Shown: positions 9,178-18,284, counted from the stretch's first letter. The stretch is 64,000 nt of DNA from Calothrix sp. NIES-4101 (GCA_004296455.1 AP018280.1:3348001-3412000); one strand, 5' to 3'. The notes: generated from the sequence alone by a model not told the origin. Numbers and translations are program-made.

Positions 9178-9531
9178 ATGTATACAGTAGTGCGCTTCAC
9201 CCCAAAATCAGTGGTCGGGGAGATTCAAAAGGTTTTGGACACATATGCTTACAACCCCTATCAGAAAGTATTTGCAGTTCCCGACCTACGCCAAGAACTA
9301 ATAGATTACGTAGTGAATAGAATACCCTGTTTTGATAGCGATTATAAATTAGATTCAGTTTGTGCAATTAATAGCAAATTACCACGCAACCCATTAGAAG
9401 CACAGTTATACCTCCAAAACCTCATTCATCAAGGTATCCATGCCATCATGCAAGAAAAATCTGAATGGATTAGTCTTTTGCTTTGCGATACCATTCAGCC
9501 GGGATGTGAACCTTCCCATTGGTTTGGCTAG
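9178..9531 (+). CDS. Conserved hypothetical protein, 117 residues
   Basis: An intact small gene with a good ribosome binding site (AGGAG, 8 bases before the ATG). The predicted protein is soluble, mixed alpha/beta and has no signal peptide or membrane segment. It contains FAVPDLRQELIDYVVNRIP and a second helical block LEAQLYLQNLIHQGIHAIM. The layout is loosely reminiscent of the small cyanobacterial ComFB-type family, but the diagnostic cysteines are absent and I do not assign it. Four cysteines are scattered (positions about 51, 62, 103 and 109). Neighbours give no functional clue. Confidence 0.7.
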   Translation: MYTVVRFTPKSVVGEIQKVLDTYAYNPYQKVFAVPDLRQELIDYVVNRIPCFDSDYKLDSVCAINSKLPRNPLEAQLYLQNLIHQGIHAIMQEKSEWISLLLCDTIQPGCEPSHWFG

Positions 9532-9708
9532 GTAATTAATGAATTCAAAGTTAATAGTCAGAAACAAATACATCTTAAGTTTTTATGGGGTTAAATCCCC
9601 ATTTTTTGTGATTTCCTTTCACTAGGCAAGATTGTACCCTTTAACAGTAAAATATTTATATTGATGAGTAGTTAACAAAAGTTAAAATAACTGGATAGCC
9701 GAGCAATT

Positions 9709-10233
9709 ATGGATATTCAACTTGATTTTCTCAGATATACTCAATGGTCGGGAATTGCGACATTAGTATTTGCCGCGATCGCAATTTTGGGTTTTGTGCT
9801 CAAATGGGGTATTCGCTTTCGCTTGGTGGGTACAACAGGATTTATGTTGGTGGTAACGGCTGGTTTATTTGCTTTGTCCCTAGCACCTTTAAAACGCACA
9901 GAAATTCCTGGTGCCATACACTACAGTAGAATTTACGATAACGGGGCGACACAGGTTGTGATTGCCCTACCACAAACTGTGACTCCGGTGGAATTAGATG
10001 CGACTCTTCGGCAAGCTGCCAGTGACTTGTATTCTTACGGGCGCTTGGGTGCTGGTGGTAACGGAAATTTAACCATTCGCGCTCGTACCGTGATTCACCC
10101 AGAAGATGGTCTTTCCGTACCTTTATTTTTAGGGCAGGTGACACGCTCCTTATCTAGTCGTGAAGATGCGGCTATGGCAATTGAAATTTATCAAGACAAA
10201 TTTGCCCAGCTAGGCAATTCTAGAGCTTCCTAG
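9709..10233 (+). CDS. ycf51: Ycf51 family protein (DUF2518)
   Basis: A 174-residue protein with two N-terminal transmembrane segments (about residues 15-32 and 41-60). A conserved soluble domain follows, containing IPGAIHYSRIYDNGATQVV, ELDATLRQAASDLYSYGRL and LTIRARTVIHPEDGLS. This matches the Ycf51 family conserved across cyanobacteria and some algal plastid genomes. Its function is unknown; the position of the soluble domain suggests a membrane-anchored protein of the plasma or thylakoid membrane. Start ATG at 9709 gives the usual family length. It is monocistronic, as far as can be seen. Confidence 0.88.
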   Translation: MDIQLDFLRYTQWSGIATLVFAAIAILGFVLKWGIRFRLVGTTGFMLVVTAGLFALSLAPLKRTEIPGAIHYSRIYDNGATQVVIALPQTVTPVELDATLRQAASDLYSYGRLGAGGNGNLTIRARTVIHPEDGLSVPLFLGQVTRSLSSREDAAMAIEIYQDKFAQLGNSRAS

Positions 10234-10696
10234 TAGTTCGCTATGACTAGGAGAGAGGGAGACGCGGGGACGCGGAGATTTGTATCCCTGCAAAGTTACT
10301 TTGGTGGACTATTTTATAGATAGTCCTTAAACAAGGCTTTGTTTAATCAGGGAATGATTAGAACTGACGCAAAAACAGAAAATATTACCTGCGTCAGCTT
10401 TCCCGCCCGCACCATACATATCAAAGTATCCAAGTATCCAGAGATAACCAAAGACTGAAGCAGGAGTATGAGTACAGGCAATCATGGTTGCCTAGCCATG
10501 CTCACTTCGGAAATTTGTATTTGAATATACAATATTTATTATTGACGAAATGAATGAGATAAAATACTTATCTTCATGATTTCGCTCTTCAAAGCGCAGA
10601 TGGTGAGTTGTTAGCAATAATTGACAAAAAACTAAAAACTAACAACAAATCTTTATTAAGAGTATGCAGAAATGTTACTGTTAGTTAATTAGTTAT
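10234..10696. other. Intergenic region, about 460 bp, repeat-rich
   Basis: Contains GGAGACGCGGGGACGCGG (10258 onward), copy 1 of a dispersed 25-bp repeat at 10285-10310, a tandem AGTATCC duplication near 10427-10440, a small hairpin AGGCAA-tcatgg-TTGCCT near 10475, and an imperfect inverted repeat CGAAATGAATGAGATAA / TTATCTTCATGATTTCG (10545-10561 and 10568-10584) upstream of the dehydrogenase gene. No gene is seen. Confidence 0.6.
10285..10310 (+). repeat. Dispersed repeat, copy 1
   Basis: Core TCCCTGCAAAGTTACTTTGG. Two further copies occur in the window, at 13517-13543 (reverse orientation) and 62315-62340. All three are intergenic. Confidence 0.75.
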
Positions 10697-11899
10697 ATGC
10701 CGAATAAATTTTTAACCGAAAAGTTGTCTACTCAAACTGTTAGTTCTATATCTTTCCTTGCAGTTGCGCCTGCGAAGGTAATTCGTGGTTCTCAGATTTT
10801 GGCAGCTGCTGTTGAGGACATTGCCCGTTTGGGTACACGCCCTCTAGTCATTGGTGGAAAAAATACCCTGGCTGCAATTGACACACTCTTGCAACCTCTG
10901 TTGCAGGCTAAGTCTTTGGATGTCAAAAAGACTTACTATAGTCCTGATTGTAGCGAAGAGAGTTTGCGAACTCTTCGTAGTACCTCAAAGGAACATAAAG
11001 CCGATGTGATTATCGGCATTGGTGGCGGTAAGGCTTTGGATACGGCGAAATTAATCGCCCACCAATTGAATTTACCTGTGGTGACTATTCCCACTTCCGG
11101 TGCAACCTGTGCAGCATGGACAGCGCTATCAAATGTATATTCAGATGATGGGGCTTTTCTGTACGATGTTGGCTTATCCCGTTGTCCCGATTTGCTGATT
11201 TTAGATTATGATTTAGTACAGACTGCACCACAACGAACTTTGGTGGCAGGAATAGGAGATGCGATCGCTAAATGGTATGAAGCATCCGTCAGTAGTGGGC
11301 ATTCAGAACAAACAATCATTATTGCCGCAGTTCAACAAGCACGAGTATTGCGGGATATTCTCTTGCAAAAGTCTGTAGCTGCACTCCAAGAACCTGGAGG
11401 TGAGGCTTGGCGCGAGGTTGTTGATGCTTCGGTGTTACTGGCTGGTGTGATTGGTGGACTTGGTGGTGCCCAGTGTCGTACTGTTGCTGCCCATGCCGTG
11501 CATAATGGATTAACGCATATTTGTGGGCATGGCGAATTAAAGAAAAGTATCCACGGTGAAAAGGTCGCTTTTGGAATTTTGGTACAGTTGCGGTTAGAGG
11601 AGATGGTACAAGGTAACCAACTCGCCACCGCAGCCAGACAGCAGCTATTGAAATTCTATACAGAAATCGGCTTGCCAAAAAGTTTAGATGATTTAGGTTT
11701 GGGTGATGCAACTCTCAAGCAGCTACAAAAAGCCGCAGAAATTGCCCTCGATCCCAAATCAGATATTCACAGATTACCATTCAAGGTGTCGTTAGAGCAG
11801 TTAATGGCAGCAATGGTGTCAACGACTGCACCAATGGAGACGAAAGATACCGTGAATCGTGTTTCTGTTCGGGGTTTGAGTGACGAGGTTGAAGGATGA
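10697..11899 (+). CDS. Iron-containing alcohol dehydrogenase / glycerol-dehydrogenase-like
   Basis: A 400-residue group III (metal-dependent) dehydrogenase. Visible features are the NAD-binding motif GIGGGKALDTAK (residues 107-118), the segment TIPTSGATCAAWTALS, the metal-site segments GIGDAIAKWYE (Asp188) and AAHAVHNGLTH, and HGEKVAFG (His286). The fold and motifs match glycerol dehydrogenase and related enzymes. The physiological substrate in cyanobacteria is not established. The stop overlaps the start of the next gene by four bases (ATGA), so the dehydrogenase and the aminotransferase are translationally coupled and probably act on linked metabolites. A terminator follows the pair at 13143-13172. 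Confidence 0.85.
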   Translation: MPNKFLTEKLSTQTVSSISFLAVAPAKVIRGSQILAAAVEDIARLGTRPLVIGGKNTLAAIDTLLQPLLQAKSLDVKKTYYSPDCSEESLRTLRSTSKEHKADVIIGIGGGKALDTAKLIAHQLNLPVVTIPTSGATCAAWTALSNVYSDDGAFLYDVGLSRCPDLLILDYDLVQTAPQRTLVAGIGDAIAKWYEASVSSGHSEQTIIIAAVQQARVLRDILLQKSVAALQEPGGEAWREVVDASVLLAGVIGGLGGAQCRTVAAHAVHNGLTHICGHGELKKSIHGEKVAFGILVQLRLEEMVQGNQLATAARQQLLKFYTEIGLPKSLDDLGLGDATLKQLQKAAEIALDPKSDIHRLPFKVSLEQLMAAMVSTTAPMETKDTVNRVSVRGLSDEVEG

Positions 11900-13095
11900 G
11901 CTTAAATTGGATTAACCCAGCAGAACGTATCAAGAAATTACCAGCTTACCCATTTGCGAGGTTGGATGAACTCAAGGCAAAGGCGAGGGAACAAGGATTA
12001 GATTTGATTGATTTGGGGATGGGAAACCCAGATGGGGCAACACCTCAACCTGTAATTGAAGCAGCAGTGAAGGCTTTGCAAAATCCTGCAAATCATGGAT
12101 ATCCGCCCTTTGAGGGGACTGCAAATTTTCGTCATGCCATCACAACTTGGTATCATCGCCGTTATGGTGTCACTCTTGATCCCGATAGCGAGGCTTTACC
12201 ATTACTGGGTTCTAAGGAAGGGTTGGGACATTTAGCATTAGCTTACATCAATCCTGGAGATGTAGTACTAGTACCTTCTCCATCATATCCTGTGCATTTT
12301 CGCGGTCCCCTAATTGCTGGGGGAGATGTTTACAGCTTGCATCTGAAACCGGAAAATAACTGGTTAATTGATTTGGCGGCAATTCCCGACGAAGTGGCAC
12401 GAAAAGCCAAAATTCTCTATTTTAATTATCCCAGCAACCCGACGGCAGCGATAGCACCTCGCGAGTTTTTCGAGGAAATTGTTGCTTTTGCCCGCAGGTA
12501 TGAGATTTTGCTCGTGCATGACCTATGTTATGCCGAATTAGCGTTTGATGGCTATCAACCAACGAGTTTATTGGAAATTCCCGGAGCCAAAGATATTGGT
12601 GTGGAGTTTCACACCATGTCAAAAACCTATAATATGGCAGGTTGGCGTGTTGGCTTTGTCGTGGGGAATCGCCAAGTTATTCAGGGTTTACGGACTTTGA
12701 AGACAAATTTGGACTATGGGATTTTTGCAGCTTTACAAGCCGCCGCCGAAACGGCATTACAACTACCCGATAGCTATTTAGTTGAGGTCCAAAATCGCTA
12801 CCAGACTCGCCGTGATTTCCTCATTCAAGGCTTCTCACAGTTGGGTTGGGATTTACCCAAAACCCAGGCAACAATGTACTTATGGGTTCCCTGCCCATCG
12901 GGAATGAGTTCTACAGACTTTGCTTTGGATGTATTACAGAAAACAGGTGTGGTGATGACACCCGGTAATGCCTTTGGCTCTGGCGGCGAAGGGTACGTGC
13001 GTGTTAGTTTGATTGCAGATTGCGATCGCCTGGGTGAAGTATTGCGTCGTCTGCAACAAGCCGGGATTCGTTATAAGTCAGAAGCCTTTGCCTAA
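11896..13095 (+). CDS. Class I/II pyridoxal-phosphate aminotransferase
   Basis: A 399-residue fold-type I aminotransferase. Lys243 in HTMSKTYNMAGWRVGFVVG is the PLP-binding lysine. Asn181 (YPSNPTA), Asp209 and Tyr212 (HDLCYAEL) and Arg369 (GYVRVSL) occupy the positions of the classical aspartate-aminotransferase active-site residues. The N-terminal pattern PFARLDELKAKA and GMGNPDGATPQPV resembles the AlaC/LL-diaminopimelate aminotransferase group, so an alanine, glutamate or LL-DAP-related donor is possible. I do not assign a single substrate. It overlaps the upstream dehydrogenase by 4 bp, which points to a shared transcript. Confidence 0.87.
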   Translation: MSLNWINPAERIKKLPAYPFARLDELKAKAREQGLDLIDLGMGNPDGATPQPVIEAAVKALQNPANHGYPPFEGTANFRHAITTWYHRRYGVTLDPDSEALPLLGSKEGLGHLALAYINPGDVVLVPSPSYPVHFRGPLIAGGDVYSLHLKPENNWLIDLAAIPDEVARKAKILYFNYPSNPTAAIAPREFFEEIVAFARRYEILLVHDLCYAELAFDGYQPTSLLEIPGAKDIGVEFHTMSKTYNMAGWRVGFVVGNRQVIQGLRTLKTNLDYGIFAALQAAAETALQLPDSYLVEVQNRYQTRRDFLIQGFSQLGWDLPKTQATMYLWVPCPSGMSSTDFALDVLQKTGVVMTPGNAFGSGGEGYVRVSLIADCDRLGEVLRRLQQAGIRYKSEAFA

Positions 13096-13142
13096 TTGCC
13101 ATTGTATCAAATATTGAGTATATAGGTATTTACAATCAGTGA

Positions 13143-13172
13143 GGCTCCCATGTTTGATGGGAGCCAATTTTT
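13143..13172 (+). terminator. Rho-independent terminator of the dehydrogenase-aminotransferase operon
   Basis: GGCTCCCAT (13143-13151), 5-nt loop, ATGGGAGCC (13157-13165), then AATTTTT. It lies 47 bp after the aminotransferase stop. Confidence 0.85.
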
Positions 13173-13516
13173 ACTGCGTAATGACAACAATAGTAGTGTA
13201 ATTACCGAGATAACTTTCCATAGTTTACCGGATATCCAATCGGGAAATATTGGCTTATATATGGAGAAGCGCGACTAAATAGACATATATTTAGTTTCTG
13301 TTCCACTAACTATTAAAGACATCTAAACGGATAGTTTTTAGTTGAATTTATCAACAAGCAATATCAGAATGGGTATTATTTGCGACTGGTGGATGTCAAC
13401 CTAAGTAAGTAGGTTTGGTTAATTAAACATAAAACCTGAAGAGAGTGTAGTGCGCTCCCTCTATTGGTTTTGATTGTAACTATATTACCTATCTCAGGTA
13501 ATAGTTACTAGTCTGT

Positions 13517-13543
13517 TAGTTCACCAAAGCAACTTTGCAGGGA
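13517..13543 (-). repeat. Dispersed repeat, copy 2 (reverse orientation)
   Basis: Reverse complement of the core at 10285-10310 with one difference within the core (GTTGC instead of GTTAC). Confidence 0.7.
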
Positions 13544-13733
13544 TAAAATCCTGAGTCACACCTGCGGCGTAGCCGCCGAGTGGACTGGCGAACCTCGAAG
13601 AAGTCCGCATTCCCGTCTCTCCTATTTAGCTGGGCAAACCGCTAAGGCGCTGCCACAGACTATTTTTCTTTTTCCTTTTTTATAGATTTTATTTTTTACT
13701 TATTTTTTAAACTGTGTAGAACGAGGATTTCTA

Positions 13734-15134
13734 ATGGATAGCGCACAAGCGTATGAAAAATGCTTAAAGCGATTGACATGGGCAACTAAGAGTCTCAAAT
13801 TAGAAATTCAGCCGCACCAGTTAGCGAAGATAGCTGATTTGATTGTGCAGCCAATGACGGGACCTTGGCGATATTTTCATACTCCACAGCATATATTTGA
13901 AGTGGGTGGTACTGGAAAACCAATAGAAGTTTTAGCTGCACTCTTTCATGACTTGGTTTATCTTCAAGTCGATTTAAGCATTAACTTGAATCTGAGTTAC
14001 TATATTTCCCCCTTCATCACGGAAATTAACAGCAACTTGACGATTCGTAAATCAGAACAACTCTTATCAGATCAAACATTTGCCCTTGTTGCTTCTGTAT
14101 TTGGTTTTGTGCCCGGGCAAATACTCAACCCCTATGCTGGACAAAATGAATTTTTGAGTGCTTTGGTTGCCGCCAAAGTCTTGGAACCATTTGTGTTACC
14201 GCAACATATTTTTCAGATTGTCGCTTGTATTGAAGCAACGATTCCTTTTCGTGGCGAAACTAAAGATGGATTAACTGCTAGCGATCGCCTTTACAAACGT
14301 TTACAAAATACCAATATTGAATTTAGTTTAGGACTGACTGACGCAGAAATTGTGGAAACTGTCAAAGCTAGTGTCCGGATGGCAAACCGCGATGTCGGTA
14401 GTTTTGCCCATCCCCAAGCCGCAGAATTTTTAGCAAATACTTGGAATTTATTGCCGGAAACTAACCACAACCTAAGTACAATGGGTGCTTATACGGTTGG
14501 TGATTACCGAAGTGCTATCCAAACTATCGAAAGCTTTATGAGTTCCCTCAATCCCAAGTTGATTTTTCATCAGTTTCGTGGGGAACCGGACAATTGTAGT
14601 TATGAGCTATTGTACAAACGTGCCAGTCGCAACCTCAAAATTGCTAAATTGTACTTACAATCGAAGCTAGTGACGATCGCTTTAATTGAAGCCATGTCAT
14701 TAACTATTGGTGTGGATATTCCCCTCACCATCATGATGGGGGAAATTCCCCTGCGTGGTTTTACCTTTATGCCCCTCGAACATTTCCTACCGGAAGTTGA
14801 CAATCCCTATTCACCGAGAACCGATATCGAAAAAGAAGTATTCGACTTATTGACTATCGGACGTGCCAAAAGTATCCATAGCGATTTACAGCACTCACCA
14901 ATTGCTACATTTATTGTTAAATCCATCGGATTCGACGCAATTTTCCACCAGTGCGATCGCAGCAAGCAATTTTTCCAAGATAATATTTCTTCAGAGGAAT
15001 TTATTGGCGGTTTTTCTCCTCTCCTCGTCGAAAATATTATTGATGCTTTGCTACAGTTATTTGAAAGCCGCAAAACAGCGATTGGTCGTTGTTACAGTAT
15101 TACCCGCACTACAAGTTCAAATTGTCAAGTATAA
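13734..15134 (+). CDS. Conserved hypothetical protein with HD-like N-terminal domain
   Basis: A 466-residue cytosolic protein. Near the N-terminus PWRYFHTPQHIFEV (His49, His53) is followed by LAALFHDLVY (His72-Asp73). This spacing matches HD-superfamily metal phosphohydrolases of the predicted YedJ-like type. The rest (about residues 100-466) is largely helical and unrecognised, and it is longer than the simple HD family. AGGA precedes the ATG at a usable distance. It ends 77 bp before arsR on the same strand, so co-transcription with arsR is possible. No known arsenic role exists for this family, so the adjacency may be chance. Enzymatic activity is inferred, not shown. Confidence 0.72.
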   Translation: MDSAQAYEKCLKRLTWATKSLKLEIQPHQLAKIADLIVQPMTGPWRYFHTPQHIFEVGGTGKPIEVLAALFHDLVYLQVDLSINLNLSYYISPFITEINSNLTIRKSEQLLSDQTFALVASVFGFVPGQILNPYAGQNEFLSALVAAKVLEPFVLPQHIFQIVACIEATIPFRGETKDGLTASDRLYKRLQNTNIEFSLGLTDAEIVETVKASVRMANRDVGSFAHPQAAEFLANTWNLLPETNHNLSTMGAYTVGDYRSAIQTIESFMSSLNPKLIFHQFRGEPDNCSYELLYKRASRNLKIAKLYLQSKLVTIALIEAMSLTIGVDIPLTIMMGEIPLRGFTFMPLEHFLPEVDNPYSPRTDIEKEVFDLLTIGRAKSIHSDLQHSPIATFIVKSIGFDAIFHQCDRSKQFFQDNISSEEFIGGFSPLLVENIIDALLQLFESRKTAIGRCYSITRTTSSNCQV

Positions 15135-15210
15135 TTATCCTAGCTATTGTCTCAAAAACGATCTCATAATCGAAATAGAAACATATCAGTAAAATAAATA
15201 ATAAACATCA

Positions 15211-15534
15211 ATGCCAACTTCCAGTGTCGTAGCTCCCAATCAGATCGCGTCAAGTTTTCATGCATTATCAGACCCTTTACGAATTAGGGTTTTAGAGCTA
15301 TTACGACAACAGGAACAATGTGTTTGTGATTTATGTTCCGTTTTAGATGTCACCCAATCCAAGCTATCTTTCCACCTCAAAATTCTCAAGGAAGCTGGTT
15401 TTGTGGATTCACGTCACCAAGGACGCTGGATTTACTACAGCCTAAATCAGGCTCAGTTTACTATTTTAGAAGCATATTTAACTGAATTTAGCCGGATTCG
15501 CGATATTTTACCTGCTCCTTGCTGCCGGGATTAA
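15211..15534 (+). CDS. arsR: ArsR/SmtB family transcriptional repressor, arsenic-sensing type
   Basis: A 107-residue winged-helix repressor. The segment FHALSDPLRIRVLELL leads into CVCDLC (Cys37, Cys39, Cys42). This Cys-x-Cys-x2-Cys site at the start of the recognition region is the As(III)/Sb(III) site known from E. coli ArsR. The DNA-recognition helix is LDVTQSKLSFHLKILKEAG and the wing is RHQGRWIYYSLN. Binding of arsenite should release it from DNA. It lies upstream of, and in the same direction as, the binding protein, GAPDH, arsJ and acr3 genes, but 540 bp of repeats and a promoter intervene. Two candidate operators lie at 15969 and 16021. Confidence 0.9.
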   Translation: MPTSSVVAPNQIASSFHALSDPLRIRVLELLRQQEQCVCDLCSVLDVTQSKLSFHLKILKEAGFVDSRHQGRWIYYSLNQAQFTILEAYLTEFSRIRDILPAPCCRD

Positions 15535-15592
15535 CTTGAGATCACAGGGCAATGATTTTATGTGAATCCAACATCATCCGACAATTAGGAAT

Positions 15593-15725
15593 CACGTAAA
15601 AATAAGTAGTGCAAGCGTCTCGCTTGAAATTTCCCAAAGGTGGCAAGATGCCCCGGAGTTTTCCGTGAAAAACATCTCCCCGGAAACTCCTCTCCACACT
15701 ACTTGTTCAATTTATTTTTACACGA
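15593..15725. repeat. MITE-like inverted-repeat element
   Basis: The ends carry GTAAAAATAAGTAGTG on the left and its relative on the right, where 9 bases (ATTGAACAA) are inserted in the middle. Inside are a hairpin CAAGCG-tct-CGCTTG and the pair GGAGTTTTCCG / CGGAAACTCC. No coding capacity. No clear target duplication was found. Confidence 0.5.
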
Positions 15726-15739
15726 CCACTTAGACAACA

Positions 15740-15905
15740 CCTAGGCTGTTGACTCTGTGCCTTTTTTGGGATTTTGTTCATACAAAAAACGTGACTATTC
15801 ATGAAGGCTGTAAAGCTTATTTAACTGGGCTTTTGATTGACAATTTAACGTCACGTACAAAATTACTAGAAACCGCTCAAATTTTAACAAAGTACACAGC
15901 CTAGG
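15740..15905. repeat. Segment bounded by 10-bp inverted repeats
   Basis: CCTAGGCTGT at 15740-15749 and ACAGCCTAGG at 15896-15905 are exact complements. The plus-strand frame between them (from 15746 to the TAG inside the right repeat) is open for about 52 codons and looks protein-like, but it has no ATG. It may be a relic of an insertion sequence. Confidence 0.3.
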
Positions 15906-15968
15906 CAACGCCCCAGAAGACTGAGAATCATTTAGCCGATTTCGTAACATTTGTACATTGCTTTATCC

Positions 15969-16036
15969 ATCAATTTTTTTTGATGTTTTTCACGTCTGGT
16001 AGTATTATGGCAATTAACATATCAATTTTTTTTGAA
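15969..16036 (+). promoter_or_regulatory. Promoter with two putative ArsR operators
   Basis: A -35-like TTGATG (15980-15985) and a -10-like TATTAT (16003-16008) are separated by 17 bp. The palindrome ATCAA-TTTTTT-TTGAT (15969-15984) overlaps the -35. A second copy ATCAATTTTTTTTGAA (16021-16036) lies just past the expected start point. Repression by ArsR from this arrangement is inferred. Confidence 0.55.
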
Positions 16037-16080
16037 ATGAGATGTGTATAGTTTTCATATGAGTCATATAGGTGAAGTCC

Positions 16081-17145
16081 ATGAACGTAAAAGTCATGAA
16101 ACAGGCGATCGCGTTTGGGCTATTGGCACTGACAGCTAGTTGTACAGCTACGCCCAAGTCATCAACAGTACCTTCGGATGCGAATCAGTCACAATCAGTG
16201 AAAGAAGTTGCAGCATCTGAAAGTTTGACAATTGTCAAGGTTGATGGTTCGAGTACAGTATTCCCAATTACACAAGCAGTTGCCAAAGAATTTCAAGCGC
16301 AATCTCAGAAAAAAGCACAGGTAGAATTGAATGTTTCCGGTACAAGCGGCGGATTTGATAAATTTTGTACTGGTGAAACTGATATTAATAATGCCTCACG
16401 TCCAATCACCAAGGCAGAGATGGATGTATGTCGTCAAAATGGAATTGGATATATAGAACTTCCAGTAGCATTTGATGCTTTAACTGTGGTCGTAAATCCA
16501 CAGAACACATGGGCAAAAGACATTACTGTTGAAGAATTGAAGCGGATTTGGGAACCTGCTGCGGAAGGTAAAATTAAGAACTGGAATCAAGTACGTGCAT
16601 CCTATCCCAATCAACCTCTGAATTTATACGGTGCTGGGAAAAAATCAGGTACTTTCGACTACTTTACTGAAGCGATCGTGGGCAAAGCCAAATCTAGCCG
16701 CAATGACTATAAAGCTAGTGAAGATGATGAAGAGTTAGTTAAAGGCATCATTGCCGATAAAGGGGCATTGGGTTACTTTGGTTACGCTTATTACCAGGAA
16801 AGCCAAGGCAAATTGAAGGCTTTGGGTATTGATGGCGGTAAGGGTGTAGTCTTACCATCACTACAAACCGTCGAAAAAGCCGAGTATCAGCCACTTTCCC
16901 GACCTTTATTTGTGTATGTCAATCCCTGGTCGAAGAAGAAGGAAGCTGTGTACGAGTTTGCCAACTACTACATCAAACAAGCCTCAAAAGCAGCTAGCGC
17001 CGTCGGTTATGTGCCTTTACCAGAAGAAGCATACCAAATCAACCAAGTTCATTTGAATAACGGCAAAGTTGGCACTGTATTTGCTGGAGAAGCAAAATTT
17101 GATTTGACTATTAGCGCCTTGTTACGAAAACAAAAGCAATTTTAG
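16081..17145 (+). CDS. PstS-like phosphate/arsenate-binding lipoprotein
   Basis: About 354 residues. A lipoprotein-like N-terminus (LLALTASC) is followed by a PstS/SphX-type periplasmic binding domain: VDGSSTVFPITQAVAKEF, SGTSGGFDKFCTGETDI and YGAGKKSGTFDYFTEAI. These are the oxyanion-binding segments of the phosphate-binding family. Start candidates are GTG 16072, ATG 16081 and ATG 16096; AGGTGAAG just before 16081 favours 16081. It is the first gene after the arsenic promoter, and pstC, pstA and pstB are absent nearby. It may deliver or sequester arsenate or phosphate, or be read by a sensor. Arsenate specificity is inferred from context only. Confidence 0.85.
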   Translation: MNVKVMKQAIAFGLLALTASCTATPKSSTVPSDANQSQSVKEVAASESLTIVKVDGSSTVFPITQAVAKEFQAQSQKKAQVELNVSGTSGGFDKFCTGETDINNASRPITKAEMDVCRQNGIGYIELPVAFDALTVVVNPQNTWAKDITVEELKRIWEPAAEGKIKNWNQVRASYPNQPLNLYGAGKKSGTFDYFTEAIVGKAKSSRNDYKASEDDEELVKGIIADKGALGYFGYAYYQESQGKLKALGIDGGKGVVLPSLQTVEKAEYQPLSRPLFVYVNPWSKKKEAVYEFANYYIKQASKAASAVGYVPLPEEAYQINQVHLNNGKVGTVFAGEAKFDLTISALLRKQKQF

Positions 17146-17187
17146 TAGTCTATAGATTTAAATATTAGCAAGAAGGTAGCTACATCA

Positions 17188-18204
17188 ATGAGTATTCGTG
17201 TTGGTATTAATGGATTTGGAAGAATCGGAAGACTAGCTTTGCGAGCAGCATGGGGATGGTCAGAATTAGAGTTTGTGCATATTAACGAAGTCAAAGGTGG
17301 AGCCGTCACAGCAGCCCATTTACTCAAATTTGACTCTGTTCATGGACGTTGGACACCGGAAGTAGAAGCCCAAGGCGATCGCATTTGCATTGATGGAAGC
17401 AGCACGCTGACTTTTAGCGAGTATTCGCAACCGGGTGAAGTCCCTTGGGAAGATTTGGGTGTGGATGTGGTGCTGGAATGCTCTGGTAAGTTTCGGACTA
17501 CAGCAACCCTCGATCCCTATTTTAAGCGGGGAGTGGAGAAGGTAATTGTGGCGGCTCCGGTGAAGGAAGGAGCGCTAAATATTGTCATGGGAGTTAATGA
17601 TCATCTGTATCAACCGGAACAACACCACCTACTTACTGCTGCCTCTTGTACAACAAATTGTTTAGCTCCAGTAGTAAAGGTAATTCATGAAGGTTTAGGG
17701 ATTAAACATGGCATTATTACCACGGTTCATGACAATACCAACACCCAAACAATTGTCGATGCACCTCACAAAGACTTGCGTCGAGCCAGAGCAACTAGTT
17801 TGTCTTTGATTCCTACTACTACAGGTTCGGCAACAGCAATTGGCTTAATTTATCCGGAATTGAATGGTAAGCTCAATGGCTTGGCTGTGCGAGTACCTTT
17901 GCTCAACGCTTCCTTAACAGATTGTGTCTTTGAAGTCGTCAGAGCAACTACTGTTGAGGAAGTGAATGGATTACTGAAAGCAGCTTCCGAACAAGCACCG
18001 CTTCAAGGAATTTTAGGGTATGAGGAGCGTCCTTTAGTTTCTATCGATTACAAAGATGATCCTCGTTCTTCGATTATTGATGCTCTTTCGACAATGGTTG
18101 TAGATGAAACACAGGTGAAAATCCTTGCCTGGTATGACAATGAGTGGGGTTATGCTAACCGGATGGTGGAACTAGCTCGTAAGGTGGCTCACAGTCTGAA
18201 CTGA
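17188..18204 (+). CDS. ArsJ-associated glyceraldehyde-3-phosphate dehydrogenase
   Basis: A 338-residue GAPDH-fold enzyme. The Rossmann start is [16 protein letters not shown], the catalytic Cys154 lies in [11 protein letters not shown], and His181 is in [10 protein letters not shown]. The C-terminal half has [18 protein letters not shown] and [15 protein letters not shown]. In gapdh-arsJ pairs (known from Pseudomonas and other bacteria) the enzyme uses arsenate in place of phosphate to make unstable 1-arseno-3-phosphoglycerate, which ArsJ exports. It lies 42 bp after the binding-protein gene, with AAGG upstream of its ATG. It is probably not the housekeeping Gap because it sits in this cassette and has diverged around the catalytic His. 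Confidence 0.88.
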   Translation: MSIRVGINGFGRIGRLALRAAWGWSELEFVHINEVKGGAVTAAHLLKFDSVHGRWTPEVEAQGDRICIDGSSTLTFSEYSQPGEVPWEDLGVDVVLECSGKFRTTATLDPYFKRGVEKVIVAAPVKEGALNIVMGVNDHLYQPEQHHLLTAASCTTNCLAPVVKVIHEGLGIKHGIITTVHDNTNTQTIVDAPHKDLRRARATSLSLIPTTTGSATAIGLIYPELNGKLNGLAVRVPLLNASLTDCVFEVVRATTVEEVNGLLKAASEQAPLQGILGYEERPLVSIDYKDDPRSSIIDALSTMVVDETQVKILAWYDNEWGYANRMVELARKVAHSLN

Positions 18205-18284
18205 AGTCGGTTTGAGTTGCTTGCTCTTTCATCCCCCATCTCACCATCTCCCCTTCATCATCTTTTAGACAATTGATACTACTT

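Larger units (their letters stand above)
13096..13733. other. Intergenic region, about 640 bp, repeat-rich
   Basis: Holds the terminator at 13143-13172, the reverse copy of the dispersed 25-bp repeat (13517-13543), a small palindrome GCGGC-gta-GCCGC near 13564-13576, and a T-rich stretch before the next gene. No gene is seen. Confidence 0.6.
15535..16071. other. Intergenic region of the arsenic cassette, about 540 bp
   Basis: Three parts are visible: an imperfect inverted-repeat element at 15593-15725, a second segment bounded by CCTAGGCTGT and its complement at 15740-15905 that contains a 50-codon open stretch without a good start, and the promoter/operator region at 15969-16036. Confidence 0.65.
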
